DNA of 64,000 bases from Synechococcus sp. HK01-R (GTDB lineage Bacteria; Cyanobacteriota; Cyanobacteriia; PCC-6307; Cyanobiaceae): contig NZ_CP059059.1 in NCBI RefSeq assembly GCF_014217855.1, positions 930,001-994,000 on the forward strand, written 5' to 3'. Positions within the stretch are counted from its first letter, which is position 1; every line of letters starts with the position of its first letter. The position numbers and the translations under genes were made by a program. Below are positions 7,680 to 16,353 of the stretch, piece by piece. The notes below the pieces were generated by a model that saw only the letters and a program-made list of their open reading frames with translations, was not told where the DNA came from and searched no databases.

Positions 7680-9653
7680 ATGTGCGGTATTGCTGGCTTT
7701 AGCCTTTTTGAATCTGTAGAGTATCCCTCTTCTGGTTGGTATAATCATTATTTTGCTCGACTGTCTCACCGAGGGCCAGATGGTCACGGTTATTATCAAG
7801 ATTTTGCGTCCAATATTGGCCTAGTCCACACGCGTCTCTCTATTCTTGACCCTTCGGAAAATGGGCGCCAACCGATGCGCAGTCTAGATAATGACGTTGT
7901 TGTTACTTTCAATGGTGAGATTTATAATTTTTCTGCATTAAAGAAAGGCTTGGAAAGTCAGGGTTTCCTGTTCAAAGGATCATCTGATACCGAAGTTCTT
8001 CTTGCTTCTTATCTTGCTTGTCGTAATTCATTTGATGGTTCTTTTGATACACAGGCTTTCTCTGATTTCTTGAATCGCCTCAATGGTATTTTCGCTTTTG
8101 CGATTTGGGACAAGCGTTTTGATTCTCTTATATTAGCTCGCGACGCTTTTGGAGTCAAGCCTCTTTATTTTCAGGAATCGAGAGATGGTTTCTTTTTTGC
8201 TAGTGAGATCAAGTGTCTTGATACAGCGTATAGTGATGTTGATGTTGTTGCGCTTGAGCGTTATCTTACGTTTCTATGGAATCCAGGCCCAAGTACACCT
8301 GTTCGTCAGGTCGCTAAACTAGAGCCTGGCAACGCTATGGTCATTTCCCGGGGATTGATTCAAGAATACTTTTCTTGGTATCGGTTGTCATTTTTTAATC
8401 CCCTGCTGAATTCAACATCTATTCCTGATAAGGCCGAAGCTATTCACGGTTCTAGATCTTTCCTCCGTCAGGCCGTCCATCGCCAAATGGTCTCTGATGT
8501 GCCAGTGGGTGCCTTCCTTTCAGGTGGTCTCGATTCAAGCAGTGTCGTTGCTTTTGCGCAGGAAATTAATTCTGATCTTCAGTGTTTCACGATTAATGTA
8601 CGAAGCGATTCGAGTGAAGGTTTTTCTGATGACCTTCCTTATGCACAAAAAGTTGCACGTCACCTCGGTGTACCTCTGAACGTCGTTGATGTTGACGCTG
8701 CGCGTATGGCACATGGTCTTGAGGATATGGTTTATCAACTCGATGAGCCACTTGCCGACCCTGCTTCTTTAAACGTCTTACTGATCAGTCAGCTTGCTCG
8801 TGATCATGGTATAAAAGTCCTCCTATCTGGTGCAGGAGGTGATGATATCTTTACTGGATATCGTCGACACTTCGCCTTGCAATCCGAACGTTATTGGCGT
8901 TGGTTGCCACGACCTCTACGGATTCAGTTGCGCAATCTTTCTGCCCGACTACCCGTAACCTATTCCTCGTTTAGACGTCTTCGAAAAGCCTTTTCGGGTG
9001 CTCATCTAAATGGTGATCAGCGTCTCGTTCATTATTTTCGCTGGATTGATCGAGCCGATCTTCATGACTTGTTCACCCCTGCTTTCCGCCACGCCTTGGG
9101 TTCGACAATTGCTGAAGATCCAATGTTGGCATACTTAGCAGAGCTTCCATCAGAAACAGATCCACTTCATCGTATGTTGGCTCTCGAGCAACGTTTTTTT
9201 CTCTCTGATCATAACCTTAATTATACCGACAAAATGTCCATGGCAGCTGGTGTCGAAGTGCGTGTTCCTTTCTTGGATCGTGATTTGGTCGAGTTTTCTT
9301 CCCGCATTTCACCTCATTTTAAGCAGCGCGGTGGCCAGAGCAAATGGGTCCTTAAGAAAGCGATGGAACCCATTTTGCCTTATGATGTGATTTATCGTCC
9401 CAAAAGCGGTTTTGGTGCACCTTTGCGCTCCTGGTTGCGTTATGAACTCAAGGATTGGTTGTTCGACAATTTATCAACGGATCGATTGCGCCGCCGTGGT
9501 TTGTTCGATCCTCAGGCTGTTCACGGTTTAATTTCTTCTAATAGTGAGGGTGATGTTGATGCGAGTTACACCCTCTTGTCTCTTGCCTGCATTGAAGTCT
9601 GGTGTCGCCGTTTTATCGACCAACCCGCTCTGAATCTCTCTTCACATTCTTAG
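7680..9653 (+). CDS. asnB: Glutamine-dependent asparagine synthase-like amidotransferase
   Basis: A full-length (657 aa) AsnB-type enzyme. The N-terminal Ntn glutaminase domain begins MCGIAGF, so Cys2 becomes the catalytic N-terminal cysteine after Met removal, and contains SHRGPDGHGYY. The synthetase domain holds the PP-loop ATP site SGGLDSSSVVAF starting at S281 and a GAGGDDIFTGYRRH block. In surface-glycan clusters these proteins often amidate uronic acids (WbpS-like) rather than make free asparagine. A UDP-sugar dehydrogenase upstream (975-2189) would supply such an acid, so uronamide formation is my preferred inference. It is the last gene of the AT-rich unit beginning at 5870 and has no start-codon ambiguity. 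Confidence 0.88.
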   Translation: MCGIAGFSLFESVEYPSSGWYNHYFARLSHRGPDGHGYYQDFASNIGLVHTRLSILDPSENGRQPMRSLDNDVVVTFNGEIYNFSALKKGLESQGFLFKGSSDTEVLLASYLACRNSFDGSFDTQAFSDFLNRLNGIFAFAIWDKRFDSLILARDAFGVKPLYFQESRDGFFFASEIKCLDTAYSDVDVVALERYLTFLWNPGPSTPVRQVAKLEPGNAMVISRGLIQEYFSWYRLSFFNPLLNSTSIPDKAEAIHGSRSFLRQAVHRQMVSDVPVGAFLSGGLDSSSVVAFAQEINSDLQCFTINVRSDSSEGFSDDLPYAQKVARHLGVPLNVVDVDAARMAHGLEDMVYQLDEPLADPASLNVLLISQLARDHGIKVLLSGAGGDDIFTGYRRHFALQSERYWRWLPRPLRIQLRNLSARLPVTYSSFRRLRKAFSGAHLNGDQRLVHYFRWIDRADLHDLFTPAFRHALGSTIAEDPMLAYLAELPSETDPLHRMLALEQRFFLSDHNLNYTDKMSMAAGVEVRVPFLDRDLVEFSSRISPHFKQRGGQSKWVLKKAMEPILPYDVIYRPKSGFGAPLRSWLRYELKDWLFDNLSTDRLRRRGLFDPQAVHGLISSNSEGDVDASYTLLSLACIEVWCRRFIDQPALNLSSHS

Positions 9654-9859
9654 GAGTTTGGACCCTCTACAACTGGAGGAATGCCTGGCGGTTGCAGGGA
9701 GAGGCAGGGCTGATTCAAAGTCTGTCCCAGGCTCTCTTGCCGGGGCTGTTAACATGGGTTGAGTTCGGCGGAATCGCCTCCTCTATATGCTCGAAAGCGC
9801 ACCCGCCGCAACCGATCTCGACCTGATCAGCTAATCGAGGTCGACCCCCCTATGCGCGG
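9654..9859. other. Intergenic stretch between AsnB-like gene and ISAs1 remnant
   Basis: No convincing gene. The sequence turns abruptly from AT-rich to GC-rich around 9660-9710, which looks like the right edge of the transferred block. Short ORFs here have no recognisable motif, and I could not identify ISAs1 terminal repeats. Confidence 0.5.
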
Positions 9860-10923
9860 ATGCGGCGCGGGGTTCGGTTTCCAGCCTGGTATCTGCTGCT
9901 GGTGGCCGTTTTCGGAATCCTGAGTGGCTGCCAGAGCTTGCGGGATCTGCAGCGCTTTGCCATTCACCACCACGCCGTGCTCACCGAGGCGCCTGGCGTG
10001 GAGCTGCGGCTGCCGCCATCGGATTCCTCGTTTCGTTACTTCTTCCACTAGGTGGACGTGGCGGCGCTCTGCGCGGCGATCCGTGACTGGACGATTGCCC
10101 AGATCCCAGACGAAGCAGCGGATCTCGATCAGCTGGTCTGTGACGGTTAGACCTTGAGAGGCTCGATTCAGCCCACAGCCGGTGGTGGAACGGCGTTCAT
10201 TGCCCAGGTCACGCTGTACTCCGCCGCTCTGGGCGTGGCGATCAGCCAGGCTTGCTACGCCACCGGCGAAAGCCACGAGCGGGCGGTGCTGCGCCAACTG
10301 CTCGGCGAGCTCGATCTTGAGGGTGTGCTGATCCAGGCGGATGCGCTCCATACCCAGCGACCGTTTTTCGGCAGCTCTAGGAGCAGGGAGCCGACTTCCT
10401 CCTGACCGTGTAGCCGAAGGCTTCTCCGAAGGAGTGAGCCATCCAGAAGACGCTGCACCGCCAGATCCGCAGCCAGTTCCAGGGCAAGCGCAGAATCCCT
10501 TTCGTGGCAACGGATCACGAGGTTGGCCATGGCCGCGATATCACCTGGACGCTGCGCGCCAAGCAGGCTCTCGAGCACATCAGCGAGGCCTGGATCGGCA
10601 CCAGCTGGACCGTGGAAGTCACCGAGCCAGCGGCACCCGTGACGGCAAGGCCTTTCACGCCACCCACGTGTTCCTGACGAGCCTGCGCACCACGCCAGAA
10701 GCGCTGCTGCAACTGGCGCGACCGCTGGAGCATTGAGGCCTGGCACTGGATCCGTGACAACCAGCTCCATGAGGATGCCCACCGCTACCGGGGCAATGGC
10801 GCTGGAGTGATGGCCACCCTGCGCACGGCAGCGATGAACCTGCTGAGGCTGGCTGGCTTCCGCTCGATCCGGACTGGCTTACAGGCAGTGATGCACGACA
10901 TCACGGCATTGCGTGCAAGGTAG
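9860..10923 (+). pseudogene. Degenerate ISAs1-family transposase
   Basis: Read across frames, the segment follows ISAs1 (H-repeat type) transposases. The N-terminal membrane-like start RFPAWYLLLVAV comes first, then a VDVAALCAAIRDW stretch, the catalytic-aspartate region LEGVLIQADALHTQ, and a C-terminus SIEAWHWIRD...DAHRYRGNGAG ending HDITALRAR and the TAG at 10921. In-frame TAG codons at about 10051 and 10148 and further frame changes after about 10370 destroy it. At the second site the codon occupies the position of the usual DGK-TLRGS lysine. The element is dead and its terminal repeats were not identified. Confidence 0.85.
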
Positions 10924-11112
10924 CGCACCCCTCTGAGTGGTGTAACTCAGGTGGTCCTATGACCCTTTCCGGAGGGTGAACAGGTGCAATCAGAAGATGA
11001 CTGCCCGGGACTGATTGTTCAGCTCCGTTCATCCACTTTGAACCCTGATCGCTGAATGTGCAACTCAACGATCGTGGAGTTCTGTATGGAATCTGCAAGA
11101 TGCTGATGTGAT

Positions 11113-12257
11113 TCAGTTGATGGCTGCAACCGTCTGATCTGCCGCATCACCATCGGTGAGCTCCAGCGGCTCTTCTGGCTCTGGAATCTTGGCCATGGTG
11201 GCCTCAGAGAAGAAGCGACGACGCTCCAGCTGCCATTCCTCCTGTTGCTCCAGATCTTGCGCCAGTGCGTCTGCGGGAAGTGCAGGAAGGCCAGGACGTC
11301 GTCTCTGGCAGCCTCCATCACCGGCACAGCGGAGGGGAACTGCTTTCGCAGCATCTCAGTGACCCGCTGCCAGTGGGCGCGGACCTGATCGGGTGCCTGT
11401 ATCACGAACACCGCTTTCATTGCAGCAGCCACCATGTCCTGACCCGCCTTGGGCACGTGGGAGAGCAGGTTGCGCAGGAAGTGCACCCGGCAGCGCTGCC
11501 AGCAGCAGCCCTGGAACATGCGTTTGATCGCCGCGGTCAGCCCCAGGTGGGCATCGGAGATCACCAGGCGGGTGCCATTGAGTCCTCGCTCCTTGAGGCT
11601 GCCCAGGAACTGGCGCCAGAAGCCCTCCGCCTCGCTGTCGCCCACGGCGATCCCGAGCACCTCGCGGTAGCCGAGGGCATTGATGCCGATCGCCACCACA
11701 ACGGCCCGCGACACCACCTGCAGGTTGCGGCCGAGCCGGCCAGGGAGATAGGTGGCATCGAGGTAGACGTACGGAAAACGGGCATGGTCCAGCGGCCGGC
11801 CCAGGAAGGCCTTGACCTGCTCGTCCAGGCCAGCGCAGATGCGGCTCACCTCGGATTTGGAGATGCCGCTGGCACCGCCCAGCGCCTCCACCAGAGCGTC
11901 GACCTTGCGGGTAGAGATTCCACCGGTGTAGGCCTCCATCACCACGGCGTAGAGGGCCTTGTCGACCCTCCGGCGTGGCTCAAGCCAGTTGGGGAAGACG
12001 CTGCCCTGGCGCAGCTTTGGGATGGCGAGGGTGAGGTCGCCCACCTGGGTGGTAAGCACCCGCTCGCGGTAGCCGCTGCGGTGCGTGGCGCGTTCATCAG
12101 GCCGGCGCTCGTGCAGCTGCGCACCGATGGCAGCTGAGACCTCGGCCTCCAGCAGATCCTGGAAGCCCCGCCGCACGATCTCCGGGATCAGGTCGCAAGC
12201 GGTGGTGCCCTCCATGAGCAGAGCCAGCTCGGAGGCGCCACTATGGGTGAGGGTCAT
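11113..12257 (-). pseudogene. IS256-family (mutator-type) transposase with internal deletion
   Basis: The start MTLTHSGASELALLM at 12257 and most of the DDE core are intact: YLDATYLPGR with the first Asp, LVISDAHLGL with the second, and a CRVHFLRNLL block. After THWRKIWS the expected NPLERLNKEIKRRTNVVG segment containing the catalytic Glu is missing, and the frame shifts. In the other frame the true tail resumes (EEWQLERRRFF to QTVAAIN) and ends at the TGA at 11113-11115. The deletion joint falls in a short sequence that would occur at both ends of the missing piece, suggesting microhomology-mediated loss. It cannot encode an active transposase. Confidence 0.88.
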
Positions 12258-12348
12258 GGTCTGTGTTCGGTTTGGTGGTACTGCTCCGAACAGGGTCACA
12301 GACCTGCCCACCCATTGCTACATCACAGACGTGAGTGAGGCGAGCCGT

Positions 12349-12371
12349 CAGCCCCGGCTACGCCGGGGCTG
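12349..12371. repeat. Perfect 10-bp stem, 3-nt loop hairpin in IS256 end
   Basis: CAGCCCCGGC and its exact complement flank TAC. It lies between the transposase start and the right terminal repeat, where a hairpin could block transcription or translation entering the transposase gene from outside. There is no T-run, so it is not a canonical terminator. Confidence 0.6.
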
Positions 12372-12467
12372 ATGCCCCCGAGTTACACCACTTGCTGGGA
12401 CGCTGCTGCTGGCAATGGCGCGGCGGCAGCCGGAATCCACTCCTGGCTGAACTTTTAATCAGCCCTG

Positions 12468-12745
12468 GCCGAGAAGCAGCAGTTCATCGATGACCAGCGT
12501 CAAAGAAATGCCGTTGAAGGCAAGATCGCACAAGGAAAGCGGCGCTTTGGACTGGGCCTGATTCGTGATAAGCTCCCTGCAACAAGGGTTTAACCATTGC
12601 ACTGAATGTTCTGGTGATGAACCTAGAGAAGCTACTGGAGCTTCTTTTTGTCTTTTTTGCGTACTGGCTCCAGCTTCTCTTCGGCAATGAACCAGAGAAG
12701 GGTTCACGTTTCGCGTATCTGAGTAATCAGGCGGCCCCCGCATGA
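12468..12745 (+). pseudogene. IS5-type transposase C-terminal remnant
   Basis: Two frames together read as the tail of an IS5-family transposase. The first is EKQQFIDDQRQRNAVEGKI followed by QGKRRFGLGLIRDKLPAT. After a frame change at about 12591 it continues TIALNVLVMNLEKLLELL into a hydrophobic end. The upstream catalytic part is absent. This copy differs from the IS5-type element at 14.7 kb, so at least two such elements have visited the locus. Confidence 0.72.
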
Positions 12746-13064
12746 ACTACAAGGCTCCAGGCTATTCGTGCTCAGATCTTTGATGGGTTGGGCGTGGGTT
12801 CACTTTCTCAGGAAGCCCTACTTGGACCTTTGCATGCCTCATTGTCTCAGTCAGATCCGTTGGTGTCACTGCGATCTCGTCTGATTTAGGGGCGTTTTTG
12901 GAAAGCCGCGATAGGCTCTATGTGAAACAGCTTCACTGGAGGCAAAATTCCACAAGAGGCCTACGATATAACCGAATCCTGTTCCTTTCGCCCGGCGCTC
13001 ACCGTGTTAGCTGCTAGAACTGTCCAATAAAAGCCATCAACCTCACTAAGCCTTTTACAACTGT
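12746..13064. other. Gene-free spacer upstream of the PGT-GNAT gene
   Basis: About 320 bp with no ORF of note. It contains the far end of the IS5 remnant and, in its AT-rich last ~150 bp, presumably the promoter of the gene at 13065. I cannot identify a convincing -35/-10 pair. Confidence 0.4.
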
Positions 13065-14405
13065 ATGATTTATTTCTTTTTTAAGGCAATCTGCGACCGC
13101 ATCATTGCTTTAATTGCTTTACTCCTTCTTGCTCCGATGCTGCTAGCAGTGGCTCTACTGGTGCTTGTGAATCTGGGATCGCCTGTTTTGTTCCACCAGC
13201 AGCGAATCGGTTACCGCGGCAAGGCCTTCTGGTTAGTAAAGTTTCGGTCAATGACTGATGATCGTGATTCATCGGGAGCTCTTTTAGCAGATACCTATCG
13301 TCTTAAACCTTTTGGCTGCTGGTTGCGTTCTACCTCACTGGATGAATTGCCAGAGCTTTGGAATGTACTCAAGGGCGAAATGAGTCTGGTGGGGCCTAGG
13401 CCACTGCTAATGCGATACCTGCCCTTTTTTAGCGAAAGAGAACTATCTCGATTCAAAGTTCTTCCTGGGATGACTGGGTATGCTCAAGTTCAGGGCAGAA
13501 ATTTGTGTGGGTGGGATCAGCGTTTGGCAGCAGATGTCAAATATGCAGTTGGTTATAACTTGTGGATTGATTTGCGTATTTTACTGAAAACAGCTTTCGT
13601 GGTCACTCGGGGCCATGGCGTCTTAGTAGACCCAAGTCTCTCCATGAAAGATTTGGATACAGAGAGAGCTCATTCTCTTCATGTTAAACAAGTGCCTAGT
13701 AGTAAAATAATCAGTGCTGGAAAGCTGATTCAGTCAGAAATTTCAGATGAAATTAAAGATGCGACGATTTTGTCAGCAGTCAACTTCCCTTTTTTTCTTA
13801 AACAGGTGCTGCTCAAAGAGTCGAAGTTGATGGGTGTTTTTAGGGGGCAAGAGATGCTTGCCGCTATTTGCTATATTGTACATGATGCATTTTTTCATGT
13901 CAATTACTTTGCCGTCTTGCATTCTGAGAGATCAAAAGGTATCGGGAAAAAACTGATCAACTATCTAAAGTTTCTTTCTGGTGGTCTTGCTGTAACCCTG
14001 CACGTTGATTCAAGAAACCATGACGCAATACGATTCTATTCTCGCAATGGATTTAGGGAAGTAAGCAGGCAGTCAACTTGCATTTTGAGCGCACATGGGT
14101 CTGGCCGTAATTCATTGGAAGATTATATTCAAATAATTAATTCCGAGCAGTATAAAGTTTACGGAATTTCTCATTCAATTATAGACGGAATCAAAGTGGG
14201 AATTATTGATGGTAGATTCGTGAATCTGCCTTCTGATGCGCCTCCGCGTGTTTTAGAAAAATGCCTCATGTTACCCGATTATCTTAAAATTAGATGTCCT
14301 GTTTCAATATTTAAATCTCTTTTAAATGAAAGGCCTGCTTTTGTGAACGTATGCGCTACATATGATATTATTCTAATGCAATGGACTCCATTTGCGGGCT
14401 CGTAA
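13065..14405 (+). CDS. Phosphoglycosyltransferase (PglC-type) fused to a GNAT acetyltransferase
   Basis: A 446-residue two-enzyme protein. Residues 1-190 form a small monotopic phosphoglycosyltransferase: an N-terminal membrane-inserting helix (CDRIIALIALLLLAPMLL), KFRSMTDD, the catalytic Asp-Glu pair in TSLDELPELWN, SLVGPRPLL and a GMTGYAQVQGRN loop. Such enzymes transfer a sugar-1-phosphate from a UDP-sugar to undecaprenyl phosphate. From about residue 215 a GNAT domain follows, with the acetyl-CoA P-loop R289-SKGIGKK and a VTLHVDSRNHDAIRFYSRNGF block typical of motifs A/B. The last ~110 residues match nothing I recognise. Neisserial PglB has the same two activities fused, but with a left-handed beta-helix acetyltransferase. 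AT-rich compared with the CapD and aminotransferase genes it probably works with; flanked on both sides by dead IS elements. Confidence 0.85.
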   Translation: MIYFFFKAICDRIIALIALLLLAPMLLAVALLVLVNLGSPVLFHQQRIGYRGKAFWLVKFRSMTDDRDSSGALLADTYRLKPFGCWLRSTSLDELPELWNVLKGEMSLVGPRPLLMRYLPFFSERELSRFKVLPGMTGYAQVQGRNLCGWDQRLAADVKYAVGYNLWIDLRILLKTAFVVTRGHGVLVDPSLSMKDLDTERAHSLHVKQVPSSKIISAGKLIQSEISDEIKDATILSAVNFPFFLKQVLLKESKLMGVFRGQEMLAAICYIVHDAFFHVNYFAVLHSERSKGIGKKLINYLKFLSGGLAVTLHVDSRNHDAIRFYSRNGFREVSRQSTCILSAHGSGRNSLEDYIQIINSEQYKVYGISHSIIDGIKVGIIDGRFVNLPSDAPPRVLEKCLMLPDYLKIRCPVSIFKSLLNERPAFVNVCATYDIILMQWTPFAGS

Positions 14406-14671
14406 TTGTTCCATTAGGGGCTTCTGACATCACTCTGCCTGCGTTAAATTCTTGCTTAAGAGGCTGATGAAAAGCTAGTCAGTTTCGAGAGAATCGAACA
14501 ATTGCAGTGAGTGTATGCGCGGCCTGCAGGTGTGTACCGGTCCCCCTGGCTGCCCAACACATCTGCGAGACCACTTGTTAGTGAACGGGTCTCACTTGAT
14601 TAGGGAGACTCTGGAAAACCAGGGCCATTCGCGGGACAATGTCCCTGTGATCGCAGGCCAAGACTGGGTTG
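14406..14671. other. Spacer before IS5-type transposase
   Basis: No gene. The part after about 14600 probably belongs to the left end of the following IS element; it contains a small GGGACAATGTCCC palindrome (14633-14645). I could not match left and right terminal repeats. Confidence 0.4.
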
Positions 14672-15651
14672 ATGGGCGGCAAACAGCTCGGCTTCTTGGA
14701 TTACGAGCTCACCACGGCCAAGAAGCAGACTAAACGGGAGAAGTTTCTCTCTGAGATGGAGGTCGTTGTGCCATGGCAGGCGCTGATCGACTTGATCGAG
14801 CCCCACTACCCAAAGACGAGCAAGAAAGGCGGTAGGCCTCCCTATCCGTTGGCCACCATGCTGCGGATCCACCTGTTGCAGCAGTGGTATTCCCTCAGCG
14901 ATCCGGCCATGGAAGAGGCCCTGATCGAGGTGCCCACCATGCGCCGCTTTGCCGGCATCGAGTTGATCAGCGACCGGATCCCTGATGAGACGACGATCCT
15001 GACCTTCCGCCACCTGCTGGAGAAGCACGATCTGGGCCAGCAGATCTTTGAGACGGTCAAAGCCCATCTCAGCACAAGGGGCATGACGATGCGCCAAGGC
15101 ACGATCGTCGATGCCACCTTGATCGCGGCACCCAGTTCCACCAAGAATAAAGAAGGGAAGCGCGATCCCGAGATGCACCAGACCAAGAAGGGAAACCAGT
15201 GGTATTTCGGGATGAAAGTCCATATCGGCGTCGACAAGGACTCCGGCCTGATCCATTCAGTCGTCGCCACAGCCGCCAACGTGCACGACCTCACCCCACG
15301 GCTGAGCTGTTGCATGGCGATGAGGAGGTCGTCTACGGCGACGCCGGCTACCAGGGCATCACTAAACGACCTGAAATGGCGGGCCATTCAGCAGTGTTTC
15401 GGGTGGCGATGCGACCAGGCAAACGCCGAGCGCTACCTTACACTCCAGAAGGAAGGCTTGAGGATCTGATCGAGGCTGCAAAGGCACACGTCCGCGCCAA
15501 GGTTGAGCACCCATTCAGGGTGATCAAACAACAGTTCGGCTTTCAAAAGACCCGACTGCGTGGCCTGGCCAAGAATCGATGCAAGATTAATGTGATGGCC
15601 GCACTGACCAATCTGTTTCTCGCTCGTGGCCATCTACTGGCTGCAGCATGA
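14672..15651 (+). pseudogene. IS5-family transposase, frameshifted
   Basis: The N-terminal two thirds (from ATG 14672) carry IS5 features: [37 protein letters not shown], the first catalytic Asp in [17 protein letters not shown] and [14 protein letters not shown]. After VHDLTP at about 15297 the frame changes. The second frame supplies [18 protein letters not shown] with the second Asp, then HPFRVIKQQFGFQKTRLRGL with the catalytic Glu region, to the stop at 15649. The joint lacks a recognisable slippery heptamer, so I read this as a mutation rather than programmed frameshifting. Otherwise it is nearly complete and therefore fairly recent. Confidence 0.88.
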
Positions 15652-16353
15652 ACACAGAACTGGTGTGGCTGTTGGGATGAACAGGGTGCCAAAAAAGAAG
15701 GCAAAGAGCCCGTAATCAGCTATCCAGGAGCTGATTCAAGTCTCAATGCAACACAAAGGCCACGTCAGACAACTTTTGGCGGCCCCGCGCCGCTCAAACC
15801 GGCGTTGCCCAGAGCTTCCCTAGCGTCAACCTGACGTTGTCTGGATCAATGAACCGCCAGATGACGCAACCGCAGAGCAAGAGTTACTATTTCAACAGGT
15901 CGCCTGAAGAGGCGCCGACAGCGACATCTTTCCTGAAATTCACCGCAATCCCACTGACCACTCCATGCCAAGAGCCACAGCAAGCATGCCTGTGACACAC
16001 TTTGAATCAACCTTGGAGTCTGATCCGCGAGAAGCTTGCTTTTACCCAGGTTGCCACCGAAACACTGAATAAGCTGCTTATGACGCTCCAGAAGCAGCTG
16101 GAACAGTATGTTGACCTTTTGCGACCTTTCTACGCTCCCTAGTGATCAATTTGCGCGGTTAAAATGTTCGCACTCTGCCACCGAAGCCTCAGATAGCTGC
16201 GGCGTGTTGATTGATTGCTCGACTCCGATTCTATCTTCTCGGTAGTCCCTATTCTCGGTAGTCCCTAAATTTTCAAGTTTCACATGTCTCCTATGCTCTT
16301 CCAGCGTTTCAGCTCTTTATTCCTTTTGACCGGTTGCTTGTTGTTCTCCTAAA
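15652..16353. other. 700-bp gene-poor spacer
   Basis: No ORF with recognisable content on either strand. The first half is GC-rich and may be eroded coding sequence; the last ~200 bp are AT-rich and lead into the next gene. It contains the 15-bp tandem repeat listed separately. I see no RNA gene. Confidence 0.45.
16236..16266 (+). repeat. Two-copy 15-bp direct repeat, period 16
   Basis: TTCTCGGTAGTCCCT occurs at 16236-16250 and again at 16252-16266. It lies about 90 bp upstream of the FemAB-like gene and could be a duplicated regulatory site or simple slippage. Confidence 0.7.

Larger units (their letters stand above)
10935..12394 (-). mobile_element. IS256-family insertion sequence, defective
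   Basis: The element is bounded by imperfect terminal inverted repeats: GAGTGGTGTAACTCAG at 10935-10950 and, inverted, the complementary GAGTTACACCACTT at 12380-12393. It encloses one transposase gene on the minus strand. No matching target duplication is evident in the immediate flanks, as expected for an old insertion. It is inserted directly after the ISAs1 remnant. Confidence 0.75.

Noticed and set aside
11265-12137. A 290-codon plus-strand frame opposite the IS256 transposase
   Set aside because: Shadow of the transposase frame; composition-driven and without motifs.
12349-12371. Perfect hairpin considered as a rho-independent terminator
   Set aside because: No T-tract follows on either strand. 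Its place near an IS end suggests a role in the element instead.
16236-16266. Two-copy repeat considered as the start of a CRISPR-like array
   Set aside because: Only two copies with a 1-bp spacer; a simple tandem duplication.
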